64,000 bases of DNA from Alkalibacillus haloalkaliphilus (GCF_007991275.1 NZ_BJYA01000005.1:28873-92872), one strand, 5' to 3'. Shown: positions 25,499-34,854, counted from the first letter of the stretch. Program-made: numbers and translations. Notes: generated from the letters alone by a model not told the origin.

Positions 25499-26700
25499 GT
25501 CGCACCACCTACTTCGTAATACTTCAATACTTTGTTCACTGCCAAAATAACGTCATTAACATCTTGATCAGTCATACTAGGAAAAAGTGGCAAAGTGATA
25601 AAAGATTGATAAAGTCGTTCGGCGTTTGGACATAACCCTTTTTCGTAACCTAACTGTTCGTAATATGGCTGCCAATAGACTGGAATATAGTGGACGTTCA
25701 CCCCGATATTTTCTTTTTGTAATGCTTTAAAAACCGTCTTTCGATCAGTCGTTAATTGTTGCTCATTTAATTGTATGACATACAGATGCCAGCTTGACTT
25801 CACTTCAGGTGAAATATAGGGTGTGGTCATTGTGGGTAATGATTGGAATGCTTTATTGTAGCGTCGAGCGATTGTTTGGCGGCGTTCAATAAACTGATCT
25901 AATCGTTTTATTTGGCTTAACCCAAGTGCTGCTTGCATGTCTGTTAACCGGTAATTGTAGCCTAACTCATGCATTTCGTAATACCATGGCCCCTCGTCTT
26001 TTATTAACTGTGTTCGATCGCGTGTTACACCATGCGCTCGAAAACGAACAAGTTTTTCATAATATTGTTGGTCATTAGTTGTAATCATGCCGCCTTCACC
26101 GGTTGTTATTTGTTTTACTGGATGAAAACTAAACATTGTCATGTCGCTAATTGCACCGACTGACTGACCATAGGCTTGCGCTCCAATCGCATGGGCTGCA
26201 TCTTCTATTAACGTTAAATCGTATTTGTTAGCTAATTTTCGTAGTGCTTCATAATCACACGGTTGGCCAGCAAAATCGACTGCTATAATCGCTTTCGTCT
26301 GATCAGTGATTAATTTTTCAACTGATTGGGGATCGAGATTAAATGTTTGAAGGTCGACATCGGCAAATTCCACTTTTGCCCCTTGATATAAAGCCGCATT
26401 TGAACTTGCAACAAACGTTAACGGTGACGTAATGACCTCATCGTCCGCTTCAATTCCTGCTGCAAAACAGGCTGCGTGTAATGCCGCAGTCCCGTTTGAA
26501 AACGAAACGGCATAGTTCGCACCGACATAACATGCGACCGCCCTTTCAAACTGTTCGATTAAAGGACCAGTCGTTAAAAAGTCACTCTTCAAAACGTTTA
26601 TAACGGCTTCAACATCATCATCGTTAATCGATTGGCGCCCATAAGGTAAATAGTTTTCTCTAACAGGCTTCCCACCGTGAATAGCTAAAGGCTTCATCAT
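25495..26700 (-). CDS. pseC: UDP-4-keto sugar aminotransferase PseC
   Basis: A 401-residue PLP enzyme of the DegT/DnrJ/EryC1 family that aminates C4 of the PseB product. Seen: SFSNGTAALHAACFAAGI, VITSPLTFVASSNAALY, LIEDAAHAIGA and the PLP lysine in SFHPVKQITTGEGGM. The start YLPYGRQSINDDDVEAV is typical of PseC. It lies between the SDR gene (four-base overlap region) and pseF. SpsC is the B. subtilis counterpart. Confidence 0.92.
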   Translation of the reverse strand: MMKPLAIHGGKPVRENYLPYGRQSINDDDVEAVINVLKSDFLTTGPLIEQFERAVACYVGANYAVSFSNGTAALHAACFAAGIEADDEVITSPLTFVASSNAALYQGAKVEFADVDLQTFNLDPQSVEKLITDQTKAIIAVDFAGQPCDYEALRKLANKYDLTLIEDAAHAIGAQAYGQSVGAISDMTMFSFHPVKQITTGEGGMITTNDQQYYEKLVRFRAHGVTRDRTQLIKDEGPWYYEMHELGYNYRLTDMQAALGLSQIKRLDQFIERRQTIARRYNKAFQSLPTMTTPYISPEVKSSWHLYVIQLNEQQLTTDRKTVFKALQKENIGVNVHYIPVYWQPYYEQLGYEKGLCPNAERLYQSFITLPLFPSMTDQDVNDVILAVNKVLKYYEVGGAT

Positions 26701-27653
26701 CCTTCACCTAATTCATTGGCCGAACGGATCCAATCTTCTGTTCGTTTAATTCCTTCTCGTAAAGAAACTGAAGGCTTCCACCCGAGTAACGATGTTGCTA
26801 AGTCGTAATTACACGATAATTTTTGGATTTCACTTTGTGGATGAATATGTTCGACATGTTCAATCGGGGTTTTAGCTTTTGCGATCATTTTAGCTAATTC
26901 GTTAATTGTGACGTCTTCTCCAAGACCAGCATTAACAATTTTGCCATTTACTCGGTCTGAAAATCCTGATTCCACAACAAACTTCGCGCAATCTTCTACG
27001 TACAATAAATCACGCGTTTGTGTTCCGTCACCATAAATTTGCAGTGGCTTTCCTGCTAAATGATTGTTAATGAAAATGGCCACAACGCCACCTTCACCAC
27101 CTGTTTTTTGAAAAGGTCCATACGTATTAAATGGTCTTAACACAGTTGTTGGAAGACCATAAGCATAGTAATAAGATAGCACCATATTTTCAGCGGCAAT
27201 TTTAGCACCAGCATAAGGTGAAGCTGGTTTAACAGGATCTGTTTCTTTAATTCCATCTTCAGATTGAGCGCGGTCGTAAACCATACATGTACTCATGAAT
27301 ACAACTTTTACACGGTCCTCCAAACATCTTCCTAAAATATGAAACGTCCCGACTGTATCATTCATAAACGTCGTCTTCGGATCATCGATACTATCTTGAA
27401 CGTTAATACTCGCTGCTAAGTGATAGCAAATATCGAATTGAATAGATGAAAACAAACGGTCCAGTTGCTGTTCGTCTTTAATATCACCTTGAATAAACCC
27501 CATGAATTGTGGGTTTGTTGTAAATTCTTTTATATTTTCAAATTGTCCATTGGATAGATCATCATAAACCCAAACACGATGACCAACGTCCAGTAACTGT
27601 TTGACGACCCATCTGCCGATAAACCCCGCTCCGCCTGTTACTAGTATATTCAT
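26697..27653 (-). CDS. NAD-dependent sugar epimerase/dehydratase (SDR)
   Basis: An extended SDR of about 318 residues acting on a nucleotide sugar. NILVTGGAGFIGRWVV is the NAD loop; STCMVYD and YAGAK carry the Ser/Thr and Tyr-x3-Lys catalytic residues; RPFNTYGPFQ and GDGTQTRDLLYVED are typical of UDP-glucose 4-epimerase-like enzymes. It lies inside the pse operon but is not one of the six core steps, so it may supply another sugar of the same glycan. The ATG at 27653 has GGGAGG upstream; the frame's earlier ATG would overlap the previous gene. Confidence 0.85.
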   Translation of the reverse strand: MNILVTGGAGFIGRWVVKQLLDVGHRVWVYDDLSNGQFENIKEFTTNPQFMGFIQGDIKDEQQLDRLFSSIQFDICYHLAASINVQDSIDDPKTTFMNDTVGTFHILGRCLEDRVKVVFMSTCMVYDRAQSEDGIKETDPVKPASPYAGAKIAAENMVLSYYYAYGLPTTVLRPFNTYGPFQKTGGEGGVVAIFINNHLAGKPLQIYGDGTQTRDLLYVEDCAKFVVESGFSDRVNGKIVNAGLGEDVTINELAKMIAKAKTPIEHVEHIHPQSEIQKLSCNYDLATSLLGWKPSVSLREGIKRTEDWIRSANELGEG

Positions 27654-27657
27654 AACT

Positions 27658-29067
27658 TTACCTCCCTTTTCCATCTGTTAGTCGTTCGATTAATTTAATT
27701 AACCGAAAGCCTGATGGTTTATTTTTGTTCGGATATGCCTGCTTCAAAAACTGTACTTGTTTTTTATTAACCTTTATCGTCTTGTTAAGATATTGGTGCA
27801 CAGCTCTTGCTAGCGTTTTAGAGCTTGCATGAACTAAGTCACCGAGTTCGTCAAAATACCCTACATACCCCGGAAATGGTCTATTGAAAATATACACTTG
27901 TTTGTTAGCTAACATTGATTCCAAAGCAACGGTTGATGAATAGGAAACGACAGCGTCAGCGTGGTGGATTGCATCATAAAGTGGAACCCCTTTAGTCGAA
28001 TTCAAGTTAGAGAATTCTTGAAGTAAAGGGTGATTGCCATTGTTAGGAAAGTCACGCAAAATCAAGTTGTAATTTCCAAGTCGATTCAACCTTTTAATAA
28101 ACTGGCGCCACTCAGTAATTTCGTTATTTCCTCGTACAACGATGAGAATCGTTTTTTTTCGTGGGCTAAGCTTTAGTTTTCTATTAAAATTCCGTTTTGA
28201 CATCGCTGCACCTTTCTCCAGTAAATCAAATCGTGGGTGCCCGACAATTTCTAAACCGTCTGGGTCTACTGACTTTGACTGAAACCATTTCTTTTCAAAC
28301 TCACCGTACACTGCGTCAACTTGAGCAATCTTTGGGATATAGCCAAATTCACTAGAAATAATGCCATGTTGCATACAAATTGTCGGAATGCCATACTTTC
28401 TTGCCACGACGATTAACGTTCTAGTTTGTGGATAATGAGTTGATGCTACGACTAAGCAAGAAGGTTTTACCTTTTGAAAGAAATCTTCAGCTTCGTTGAT
28501 TCGTTTAATAATGATTTCAAATTGTTCCAGTAGTCTCTGTTTAAAAGCAGGATGGATTAGTGGATGGTGTTGATTACTCTTCATAATTTTTTTTGTCGTT
28601 TTATTTACTTTTTGAATGCTGTGTTCTAAGTTCGGTTCATTCAAATAATCTTGTATATAATGAATTGGGATCGTTCGGTCAGAAATAGTTCGTTTACGAT
28701 TTGATTTTTCTAGCAAAAGAATAGAGTTCATTCTATGAAACTGTTCTTGAGGTAATCTAAGCAAGTGATAGACATCATGGTAAGCTACTGGTCCGTTTGA
28801 TTTAGATTTCCGCTCTTTTATAGGATCGTTCAATAGAAATTCATTGAACTTCTCTTGAATATCTAATCCGCTCTGTTCTGTATGATTAAGATTATTCGTT
28901 AAATTAGGATTACCTAGCCGGTTAAACAGCGATTCGTTCTTCTTAATTAAACTTCTAAAATGACATAAGTAAGCTAAGTCATAGCCTTTATATTTCACCG
29001 TTTGAAACATATCTAAAAAATCGGTGTAAAGGGACCAATAATGTTGTTCATAAAGTTGTTTGTCCAC
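27658..29067 (-). CDS. SpsB-like polysaccharide synthesis protein
   Basis: A 469-residue cytoplasmic protein with a GT-B-like C-terminal half: ICMQHGIISSEFGYIP, VDAVYGEFEKKWF, IVGHPRFDLL and VSYSSTVALESM. The length and position, ahead of PseC/SpsC-type genes, resemble Bacillus subtilis SpsB of the spore-coat polysaccharide operon. It may be the transferase that uses CMP-pseudaminate, but that is inference. The GTG start has AGGGGTG eight bases upstream. It follows pseB by seven bases. Confidence 0.75.
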   Translation of the reverse strand: MDKQLYEQHYWSLYTDFLDMFQTVKYKGYDLAYLCHFRSLIKKNESLFNRLGNPNLTNNLNHTEQSGLDIQEKFNEFLLNDPIKERKSKSNGPVAYHDVYHLLRLPQEQFHRMNSILLLEKSNRKRTISDRTIPIHYIQDYLNEPNLEHSIQKVNKTTKKIMKSNQHHPLIHPAFKQRLLEQFEIIIKRINEAEDFFQKVKPSCLVVASTHYPQTRTLIVVARKYGIPTICMQHGIISSEFGYIPKIAQVDAVYGEFEKKWFQSKSVDPDGLEIVGHPRFDLLEKGAAMSKRNFNRKLKLSPRKKTILIVVRGNNEITEWRQFIKRLNRLGNYNLILRDFPNNGNHPLLQEFSNLNSTKGVPLYDAIHHADAVVSYSSTVALESMLANKQVYIFNRPFPGYVGYFDELGDLVHASSKTLARAVHQYLNKTIKVNKKQVQFLKQAYPNKNKPSGFRLIKLIERLTDGKGR

Positions 29068-29074
29068 CTTCTTT

Positions 29075-30061
29075 TCACCCCTTTAACACTTGAGCTGCTT
29101 GACATAGATTAATAATTTCTTCTTTTGTAATCGGCGTTGGTATATTTGAACGGTACGTGCCAACTTCAGCAACGGGCCAATCTTGCTTGCGATGACTAAC
29201 CATATACATATCACCTAAATCGTAAGCTTTAACCGATTCATCAAAAGTCATCAGTTCTTCATATCGCTTTTCACCAGGACGTAAGCCGATCTCTTCAATT
29301 GTAATCACTTCTGGATTGAGATTGTTTTCTTTACAAGTCACATCAATGACAACTTCGGCTAAATCTTTTAATTGAATGACTGGCATTTTTAGAACGAAAA
29401 TCTCGCCACCAATCGCTCTTTCCATCGCTTTCATCATGAGCGAAACAGCTTGATTAGGTGTCATCATAAAGCGTGTCATACTAAGGTCTGTAGCCGTAAT
29501 TGCTTGACGCATTAATATTTGTCTTTGAAACAATGGAATGACAGAGCCTCGCGAACCGATGACGTTGCCGAATCGGACAGCGGAAACGATTGGGCCTGTT
29601 AAATCTTTTTCAGTAGATTGAATGATTCGCTCTGCCATTAATTTCGTCGCCCCGTACGTATTAGTCGGAGAAACGGCTTTATCAGAGCTTGAGAGCAACA
29701 CTTTTTTTACTAGTTGAGCTTTAGCTGCTTGAATGACGTGATAGGTTCCTTTCACATTCGTCTGAACCGCTTCATAAGGGTAACTCTCACAAGCTGGAAC
29801 GTGTTTCATCGCTGCTAAATGAAAAACATAATCGATTCCTTCCATCGCACTTTGTAAACTCGTATAATCTCTTACATCTCCAATGACAAATTGAATGTTG
29901 TCGTAATTTTTTAAACGGTCTTGTTGGATAAACTGCTTATACTCATCACGACTATATATTCGAATTAACGCTGGGTTCTCATTTAATAGATTTTGAACTA
30001 GATGCTGCCCAATCGCACCTGTTCCACCTGTAATTAATAATTTTTTGCCTGTATAAGACAC
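29075..30061 (-). CDS. pseB: UDP-GlcNAc 4,6-dehydratase (inverting) PseB
   Basis: A 328-residue SDR that dehydrates and epimerises UDP-GlcNAc, the first step to pseudaminic acid. Seen: LLITGGTGAIGQHLV, HLAAMKHVPACE, SSSDKAVSPTNTYGATKLMAE (the PseB/FlaA1 active-site stretch) and RFGNVIGSRGSVIPLF. It is the first gene of the eight-gene operon pseB, SpsB-like, SDR, pseC, pseF, pseG, pseH, pseI. The GTG start has GAGGGAG upstream. With it all six pathway steps are present. Confidence 0.94.
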   Translation of the reverse strand: MSYTGKKLLITGGTGAIGQHLVQNLLNENPALIRIYSRDEYKQFIQQDRLKNYDNIQFVIGDVRDYTSLQSAMEGIDYVFHLAAMKHVPACESYPYEAVQTNVKGTYHVIQAAKAQLVKKVLLSSSDKAVSPTNTYGATKLMAERIIQSTEKDLTGPIVSAVRFGNVIGSRGSVIPLFQRQILMRQAITATDLSMTRFMMTPNQAVSLMMKAMERAIGGEIFVLKMPVIQLKDLAEVVIDVTCKENNLNPEVITIEEIGLRPGEKRYEELMTFDESVKAYDLGDMYMVSHRKQDWPVAEVGTYRSNIPTPITKEEIINLCQAAQVLKG

Positions 30062-30154
30062 ATCGCTCCCTCTTTTCTACTCACAATCATTGAACCTTGT
30101 TATTAACTAACAAAAAGGCTCAATATATCACATTCTTATTCTTAATTAATAGAT

Positions 30155-30182
30155 TTGGTATGGACATGAGCAGTTAATATGT
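30155..30182 (-). promoter_or_regulatory. Possible sigma-E-like promoter of the pse operon
   Basis: On the minus strand ATATT, 13 bases, then CATACCAA resembles the mother-cell sigma-E pattern (KMATATT, CATACANT). It lies about 95 bases before pseB. The -10 match is imperfect. Confidence 0.3.
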
Positions 30183-30195
30183 AGAAATCAACAAA

Positions 30196-30220
30196 ACGCA
30201 CAGGAGGATAGCCTGTGCGT
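30196..30220 (-). terminator. Terminator of the surface carbohydrate gene
   Basis: ACGCACAGG pairs perfectly with CCTGTGCGT, followed on the minus strand by TTTG, just after the stop at 30223. Confidence 0.7.
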
Positions 30221-30222
30221 CA

Positions 30223-31443
30223 TTAGTTGAGTGTAATCTCGTATACATCTTGACCGAGCGGCACGACTTGAAATGATGTACGCGTTTCTTCGATTTGATC
30301 GAGTTTATTAAAAAACTGTTCTAAGTCCTTTTCGGTTAAGCGGGAGAAACGGTATCTCGCTTTTTTATTCTTTTTGATCGGTGAGATAGATTGTGGCGGT
30401 TGTTTTGATTGGGGGTGAAGCTGTTTCAAAGCGTTTATTATTTTTTCGTAAGCTTGGCCTGTTGACGAACTGGAGACATAATGGTCCAGAATGTTTTGTT
30501 GTTTTCTCGTTGGCTGGACAGTTGTAGGGTTGTCAATGGCTTGTAACACTTCACCAATTGTTGTGACTTTGTCGCTAAACTGATTCGGTAAAAAGACGTC
30601 GTATCGCTGGTCTTCAACTGGCATATATGTGATGGATTGTTTTTTTAACAAAAAGGCTTCAAGCCCGGTCGTACAGCCGTTATGAATGACAACTTCTGAT
30701 GCTAAAATCCAGTCAATAACATTTCCGAACGGGGCAATGATGACATTGTCGTATGATTGAAAACGTTTTTGATACGTGCGGTGGTTTTCAGCAGGGTGCG
30801 GGCGGATGACAATTGTTTGATGGGGCTCTTGCCTGGCGACCGTTTCGATTAACTTAACGAACTGTTGAAACAATGTTTTCATATAGTTGTATTGCTCGTG
30901 GTCTTTGTAATGGCTTGGTTTCTTCTGATTATAAATCGCAAAGCGGGTGTTAATTAAAATAAAAGGGCCGTAGCTTGTTTGAATGCTTTTCACTCTGCTT
31001 TTATAAAGCGGGCGGAATTTTTCTTTTAACAAATCAAATCGTGGATTTCCTGTTAGAGTGATGTTTTGTTGTGGCACATAATTTTCGATGAGTTCTTTTT
31101 GATAAGTACCCCAACAGTAAATTTGGTCGATCTGTTCGGTGTTGGCTTTGTTCATGCGGTCTTGTAAATATTGATTAGTGTCTGACATAATGAGCCCTTC
31201 TTCATCTAATTCAACTAAACGATGCCCTTTTGTTTTCATTTTTTTCACAACCCGTGAACGATATCTGTCAGGATACCCTTTAGCAAAAAAGATCCCTTGT
31301 GGCAGTTCTAGTGCAGCTCGTTCTACCGCCGTTTGCTCACCGATTACAACCCGAAAACCTTCTTGCGCCGCATAATATGCAAGCAACATCTTCGCATCTA
31401 ACTCCCGCACTTTCACCTCTACTGGTAAAAATAAATACGTCAT
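30223..31443 (-). CDS. Surface carbohydrate biosynthesis protein (GT-B-like)
   Basis: About 406 residues. The start YLFLPVEVKVRELDAKMLLA followed by YYAAQEGFRVVIG matches the family of surface carbohydrate biosynthesis proteins found in capsule, LPS and related loci. IRPHPAENH and VIHNGCTTGLEAFL suggest a CDP-glycerol/glycosyltransferase-like C-terminal half. The ATG at 31443 begins where family members begin; an ATG 25 codons earlier has no ribosome site. It is a single gene ahead of the pse operon and probably contributes to the same or a related surface glycan. Confidence 0.78.
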   Translation of the reverse strand: MTYLFLPVEVKVRELDAKMLLAYYAAQEGFRVVIGEQTAVERAALELPQGIFFAKGYPDRYRSRVVKKMKTKGHRLVELDEEGLIMSDTNQYLQDRMNKANTEQIDQIYCWGTYQKELIENYVPQQNITLTGNPRFDLLKEKFRPLYKSRVKSIQTSYGPFILINTRFAIYNQKKPSHYKDHEQYNYMKTLFQQFVKLIETVARQEPHQTIVIRPHPAENHRTYQKRFQSYDNVIIAPFGNVIDWILASEVVIHNGCTTGLEAFLLKKQSITYMPVEDQRYDVFLPNQFSDKVTTIGEVLQAIDNPTTVQPTRKQQNILDHYVSSSSTGQAYEKIINALKQLHPQSKQPPQSISPIKKNKKARYRFSRLTEKDLEQFFNKLDQIEETRTSFQVVPLGQDVYEITLN

Positions 31444-31576
31444 CAAAACCGCCGCCTTCTTTCCTTTTGTATAATATATGAAAGATTTCAGTTGAGAGTG
31501 TGAGTGTTTGGAATACATTTACAGGGTGAATTGTTATTGTTACACTGACTAGTAATTATTTATGGGGAGAGATTGG

Positions 31577-31855
31577 ATGACGTTCGGTGAATGGCTATTA
31601 TTTGGATTCCTTATTATTGTAGTGTCCATATTTATTTTTGATAGGTCCAGAGGGAATAAAAGGGATTATGAGCCATTATTAAACAAATTAGTGATTGCCA
31701 TGTGCTCAACTCTTCTCTTGTATCTTGTTTTTATAGAAGGAAGTTCGGTTATCAGTTTTCAGGGGATCGGCCTTATGATCGGCATAGTCGTTTTAACGGT
31801 TGGCTTATGGTGGGAGTCGAAACGCAAAAAACGAGCGAACAAGGTGGCTTCGTAA
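31577..31855 (+). CDS. Small membrane protein, three predicted helices
   Basis: About 92 residues with three hydrophobic segments (roughly 4-22, 38-56 and 60-80) and a basic tail ESKRKKRANKV. No family is recognised. GGGGAGA lies six bases before the ATG at 31577, while the ATG at 31562 overlaps this site. It is divergent from the surface carbohydrate gene and is followed directly by a family B repeat array. Confidence 0.55.
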   Translation: MTFGEWLLFGFLIIVVSIFIFDRSRGNKRDYEPLLNKLVIAMCSTLLLYLVFIEGSSVISFQGIGLMIGIVVLTVGLWWESKRKKRANKVAS

Positions 31856-31862
31856 TTTTTTG

Positions 31863-32064
31863 TTCGATAGTTATGGGCGTGTGTCCGACACTAATGCTGC
31901 TTCGTCCGACGATTATGGGCCCGTGTCCGACATTAACTCCACTTCGTCCGACAATTATGGGCGCGCGTCCGACATTAAACCCACTTCGTCCGACAATTAT
32001 AGCTGCGTGTCCGACACTAATGCTGCTTCGTCCGACAATTATAGCCGCGCGTCCGACAATTACG
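31863..32064 (+). repeat. Phased direct-repeat array, family B (ten copies)
   Basis: Ten TCCGAC cores (the first degenerate, TTCGAT) start at 31863, 31884, 31905, 31926, 31947, 31968, 31989, 32010, 32031 and 32052, each step exactly 21 bp. Units alternate between an AATTAT form and an ATTAA or CTAAT form after the core. The array fills the space between a plus-strand membrane protein gene and the terminator of a minus-strand ABC transporter gene. Confidence 0.95.
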
Positions 32065-32095
32065 CAGCCGCACGCCTCCCCAAAAACACGAAAAA

Positions 32096-32122
32096 CCCCT
32101 TAAGCACCGTACACTTAAGGGG
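32096..32122 (-). terminator. Terminator of the metal ABC operon
   Basis: CCCCTTAAG pairs with CTTAAGGGG; on the minus strand it is followed by TTTTT, just after the stop at 32133. Confidence 0.82.
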
Positions 32123-32132
32123 CGGAAAACTT

Positions 32133-33041
32133 TTATTCACTTAATGCGCTAACAATTGCTTCAACGTTGTGTTCCATCATGCCGATATAGTTGCTGGCAT
32201 CGCCTTCTTCCGCAACAGCGTCCGTAAAGATTGTCATGTCATAAATCGGAACACCCGAATCGGATGATACAGTTTCCATATGAACTGGGTTGATTGTTGA
32301 TTCTAAGAAGACATAAGGAATGTCGCGCTCTCCTAGAAGATCAACAACACGTGCGATTTGTTGTGGTGTCCCTTCTTCATGAGCATTTAACTCCCAAATA
32401 CCTTCTGTTTCAAGTCCGTATGCTGCGCCGAAATAAATGAACGCATCTTCACTTAAAACGATTAAGCGATTTTCTTCAGGCACTTGCTCAACTTTTTCTT
32501 GAATCATTTCATCTAAATTCGCTAATTCTTGCTTGTAGTTCTCAGCATTTTCACGGTAAACGTCTTCACCGTCTGGATCGATTTCAATTAACTCAGCTAA
32601 AATGTTATCAACAAACGTATTGACGTTGTTTGGATCCAACCAAGCGTGTGGATCATCTGTTTCACCATCTGCTAACTTAATCGTGTCTATCCCTTTAGAC
32701 AATTCTACAACTGGCGTATCTGTCACGTTATCCATTAATGATTCTAACCATTCTTCAAGTCCTAAGCCATTAACGAAAAACACATCAGAATCCGTTACTT
32801 TTTGAAAGTCACTTGGAACAGGCTCATGCTCATGAGGTTCTTCACCAATTGGTACAACGTAATCTACATTAGCACGCTCACCTGCGACTTGTTCTACAAT
32901 GTCAGCAATAACTGAGAAGCTTGTTGTAACTTGAAGTTCTTCTGACTCAGTTGCTTCATCTTCCCCTGTGTTACAGCCTACTAATAAAATACTAGCTAAA
33001 GTGATGACACTGATCATGCTGAAAATTTTCTTTCTAAACAT
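32133..33041 (-). CDS. Manganese/zinc ABC transporter substrate-binding lipoprotein
   Basis: A 302-residue cluster A-I metal-binding lipoprotein. The signal peptide ends in LLVGC (Cys23). Metal ligands are His in IGEEPHEHEP, His in DDPHAWLDP, Glu/Asp in VLSEDAFIYFG, and Asp near the end. The long His-rich loop typical of ZnuA is absent, and the pattern is close to MntA, so manganese is favoured. It is the third gene of the operon ATPase, permease, binding protein. An MntR-like box precedes the operon. Confidence 0.88.
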   Translation of the reverse strand: MFRKKIFSMISVITLASILLVGCNTGEDEATESEELQVTTSFSVIADIVEQVAGERANVDYVVPIGEEPHEHEPVPSDFQKVTDSDVFFVNGLGLEEWLESLMDNVTDTPVVELSKGIDTIKLADGETDDPHAWLDPNNVNTFVDNILAELIEIDPDGEDVYRENAENYKQELANLDEMIQEKVEQVPEENRLIVLSEDAFIYFGAAYGLETEGIWELNAHEEGTPQQIARVVDLLGERDIPYVFLESTINPVHMETVSSDSGVPIYDMTIFTDAVAEEGDASNYIGMMEHNVEAIVSALSE

Positions 33042-33079
33042 TCTTCAATTTCCTCCTATTTCCCTTTTAAAAATATATT

Positions 33080-33946
33080 TTAAGCTTTGCTTGTCGTCAT
33101 GCGTCTGAACCAACGGACAAATACACCTTGTTTCGGTGAGAATAAAAAGGCTAACGTAAATAGCAATGTGGCCACAATGACGATCGATGCACCTGTTGCA
33201 ACGTCATAAATATATGAATAATAAACACCGACAACAGCTGAAATGACGCCGAACACCGCTGATAAAGTTAACATCATCGGTAAACGATCGGTCATTAAGT
33301 AAGCTGTCGCACCAGGCGTAATAAGCATTGCAACGACTAGAATAATACCTACTGTGTTCAAGGATGCCACTGTAACGAGTGACAAAATGAACATGAGCAT
33401 GTAATGGATCAATCGCGTCGGCAAGCCAATCGCTTTAGCCATCGTTGGATCAAACGTACTTAAAAGCAACTGCTTATAGAAAACAAAAATAAGTATTAAA
33501 ACACCTACCGTAATACCTAATGTCATCCATAAATCAGTTCGCGATACAGCTAATACGTTTCCAAATAAAATGTGCCAAACGTTAATACTTGTGCTTCCAA
33601 TCGTCGTCACGAGTACAACCCCAACTGCAAACGTACCAGTTAGCAAAATACCAATTGCTGAATCGTCTTTAATGCGGCTGTTTTGTGAGATGTAGCCAAT
33701 GCCAAGTGCAGTTAAAACACCGGTAATGACAGCACCGACGAAAAAGCTAGCACCTAACATATAAGCGATGACGACACCTGGTAACACCGCATGCGAAATT
33801 GCTTCGCCCATCAGTGCCATGCCACGCAAAATAATGAAACAGCCGACTACACCACAAACAATTCCGACTAAAACACCTGCGATTAACGCATTTTGTAAAA
33901 ATGGATACGTCATAACTGCGTCAATAAAATAATTTAAGTTTTCCAT
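33080..33946 (-). CDS. Manganese/zinc ABC transporter permease
   Basis: A 288-residue ABC-3 family permease with about eight helices. Typical stretches are GCFIILRGMALMGEAISHAVLPGV and the cytoplasmic coupling region DPTMAKAIGLP. It overlaps the ATPase stop as TAATG. Only one permease gene is present, so it would form a homodimer. Confidence 0.9.
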   Translation of the reverse strand: MENLNYFIDAVMTYPFLQNALIAGVLVGIVCGVVGCFIILRGMALMGEAISHAVLPGVVIAYMLGASFFVGAVITGVLTALGIGYISQNSRIKDDSAIGILLTGTFAVGVVLVTTIGSTSINVWHILFGNVLAVSRTDLWMTLGITVGVLILIFVFYKQLLLSTFDPTMAKAIGLPTRLIHYMLMFILSLVTVASLNTVGIILVVAMLITPGATAYLMTDRLPMMLTLSAVFGVISAVVGVYYSYIYDVATGASIVIVATLLFTLAFLFSPKQGVFVRWFRRMTTSKA

Positions 33947-34707
33947 TACTTAACCACCACCATTTGGCCATCTCCGTCTTCACTGTGAAGCGTTGCGATA
34001 TTACCGTTGTATGCTTCACTAATGAGCTGTGGTTTAAATACATCTTCTTGCGCTCCAAACCCGACTAAACGTTGGTTTAACAACATTAAACTATCAAAAT
34101 ACTCTTCAACCTTACTTAAATCGTGGTGTACGACAAAAAGTGTTTTACCTTGGTTACGAATTTTTCTTAGTAAATTGATAATGATTTGTTCTGAAGATAG
34201 ATCAATTCCTGCAAACGGTTCATCTAAAAATAACAGATCTGATTCTTGCGCTAACGCTCGCGCAATGAAGACACGTTGCTGTTGACCACCTGATAATTCA
34301 CCTATTTGTCTTCTACGGAAATCTTCCATTCCGACTTGTTCTAAACATTCTAAAGCTTTGTCACGATCTTTTTTACTCGGTCTTTGCCACCATTTCAAGT
34401 GTGGATAACGACCCATCACAACGACGTCTTCAACTAATACCGGAAAATCAAAGTCAATCATGCTTCGCTGCGGCACATAAGCGATTTTTTGACGCATTTT
34501 CGAAACCGATTGATCGAAAACTTTTATATCTCCTTGATTCTTCGGCACCATTCCCATAATGGCTTTAATTAACGTTGATTTCCCCGCACCGTTCGGACCA
34601 ATAATCCCGATCAATTCTTGTGTTGGTGCTTCAAACGTAATATTATCTAAAGCCATTTCGCCGTGATAAGAGACCGATAAATGATCGACTTTTACAGATG
34701 AAGTCAA
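33946..34707 (-). CDS. Manganese/zinc ABC transporter ATPase
   Basis: A 253-residue ABC ATPase. Walker A is GPNGAGKST, the signature is LSGGQQQRVFIARALAQ, Walker B is LLFLDEPFAGID, and the switch His is VVHHDL. Close to MntB/ZnuC types. It is the first gene of the operon, with a TTG start seven bases after GGAGG. The leader of about 165 bases carries MntR-like boxes. Confidence 0.92.
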   Translation of the reverse strand: MTSSVKVDHLSVSYHGEMALDNITFEAPTQELIGIIGPNGAGKSTLIKAIMGMVPKNQGDIKVFDQSVSKMRQKIAYVPQRSMIDFDFPVLVEDVVVMGRYPHLKWWQRPSKKDRDKALECLEQVGMEDFRRRQIGELSGGQQQRVFIARALAQESDLLFLDEPFAGIDLSSEQIIINLLRKIRNQGKTLFVVHHDLSKVEEYFDSLMLLNQRLVGFGAQEDVFKPQLISEAYNGNIATLHSEDGDGQMVVVK

Positions 34708-34818
34708 TTGTAAGCCTCCTTTTATTACCTCGTAAACAGCTAAAAGTTGCTTGTTTCGTAGGCCTTTTCAACATTTATACATACATATTTATTGCAGATC
34801 TACGTATAGTGTTCCAAC

Positions 34819-34835
34819 TTTTCTTAGGGACAATC
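34819..34835 (-). promoter_or_regulatory. Second MntR-like half-matching box
   Basis: On the minus strand TTGTCCCTAAGAAAA resembles the MntR pattern TTTGCCTTAAGGAAA at most positions. It lies downstream of the main box. Confidence 0.35.
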
Positions 34836-34854
34836 ATTTGTATTCACTCACATT

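Noticed and set aside
31800..32144. Long coding frames through the family B array
   Set aside because: They translate only the repeat (SSDNY-type peptides), lack ribosome sites, and exist in more than one frame.
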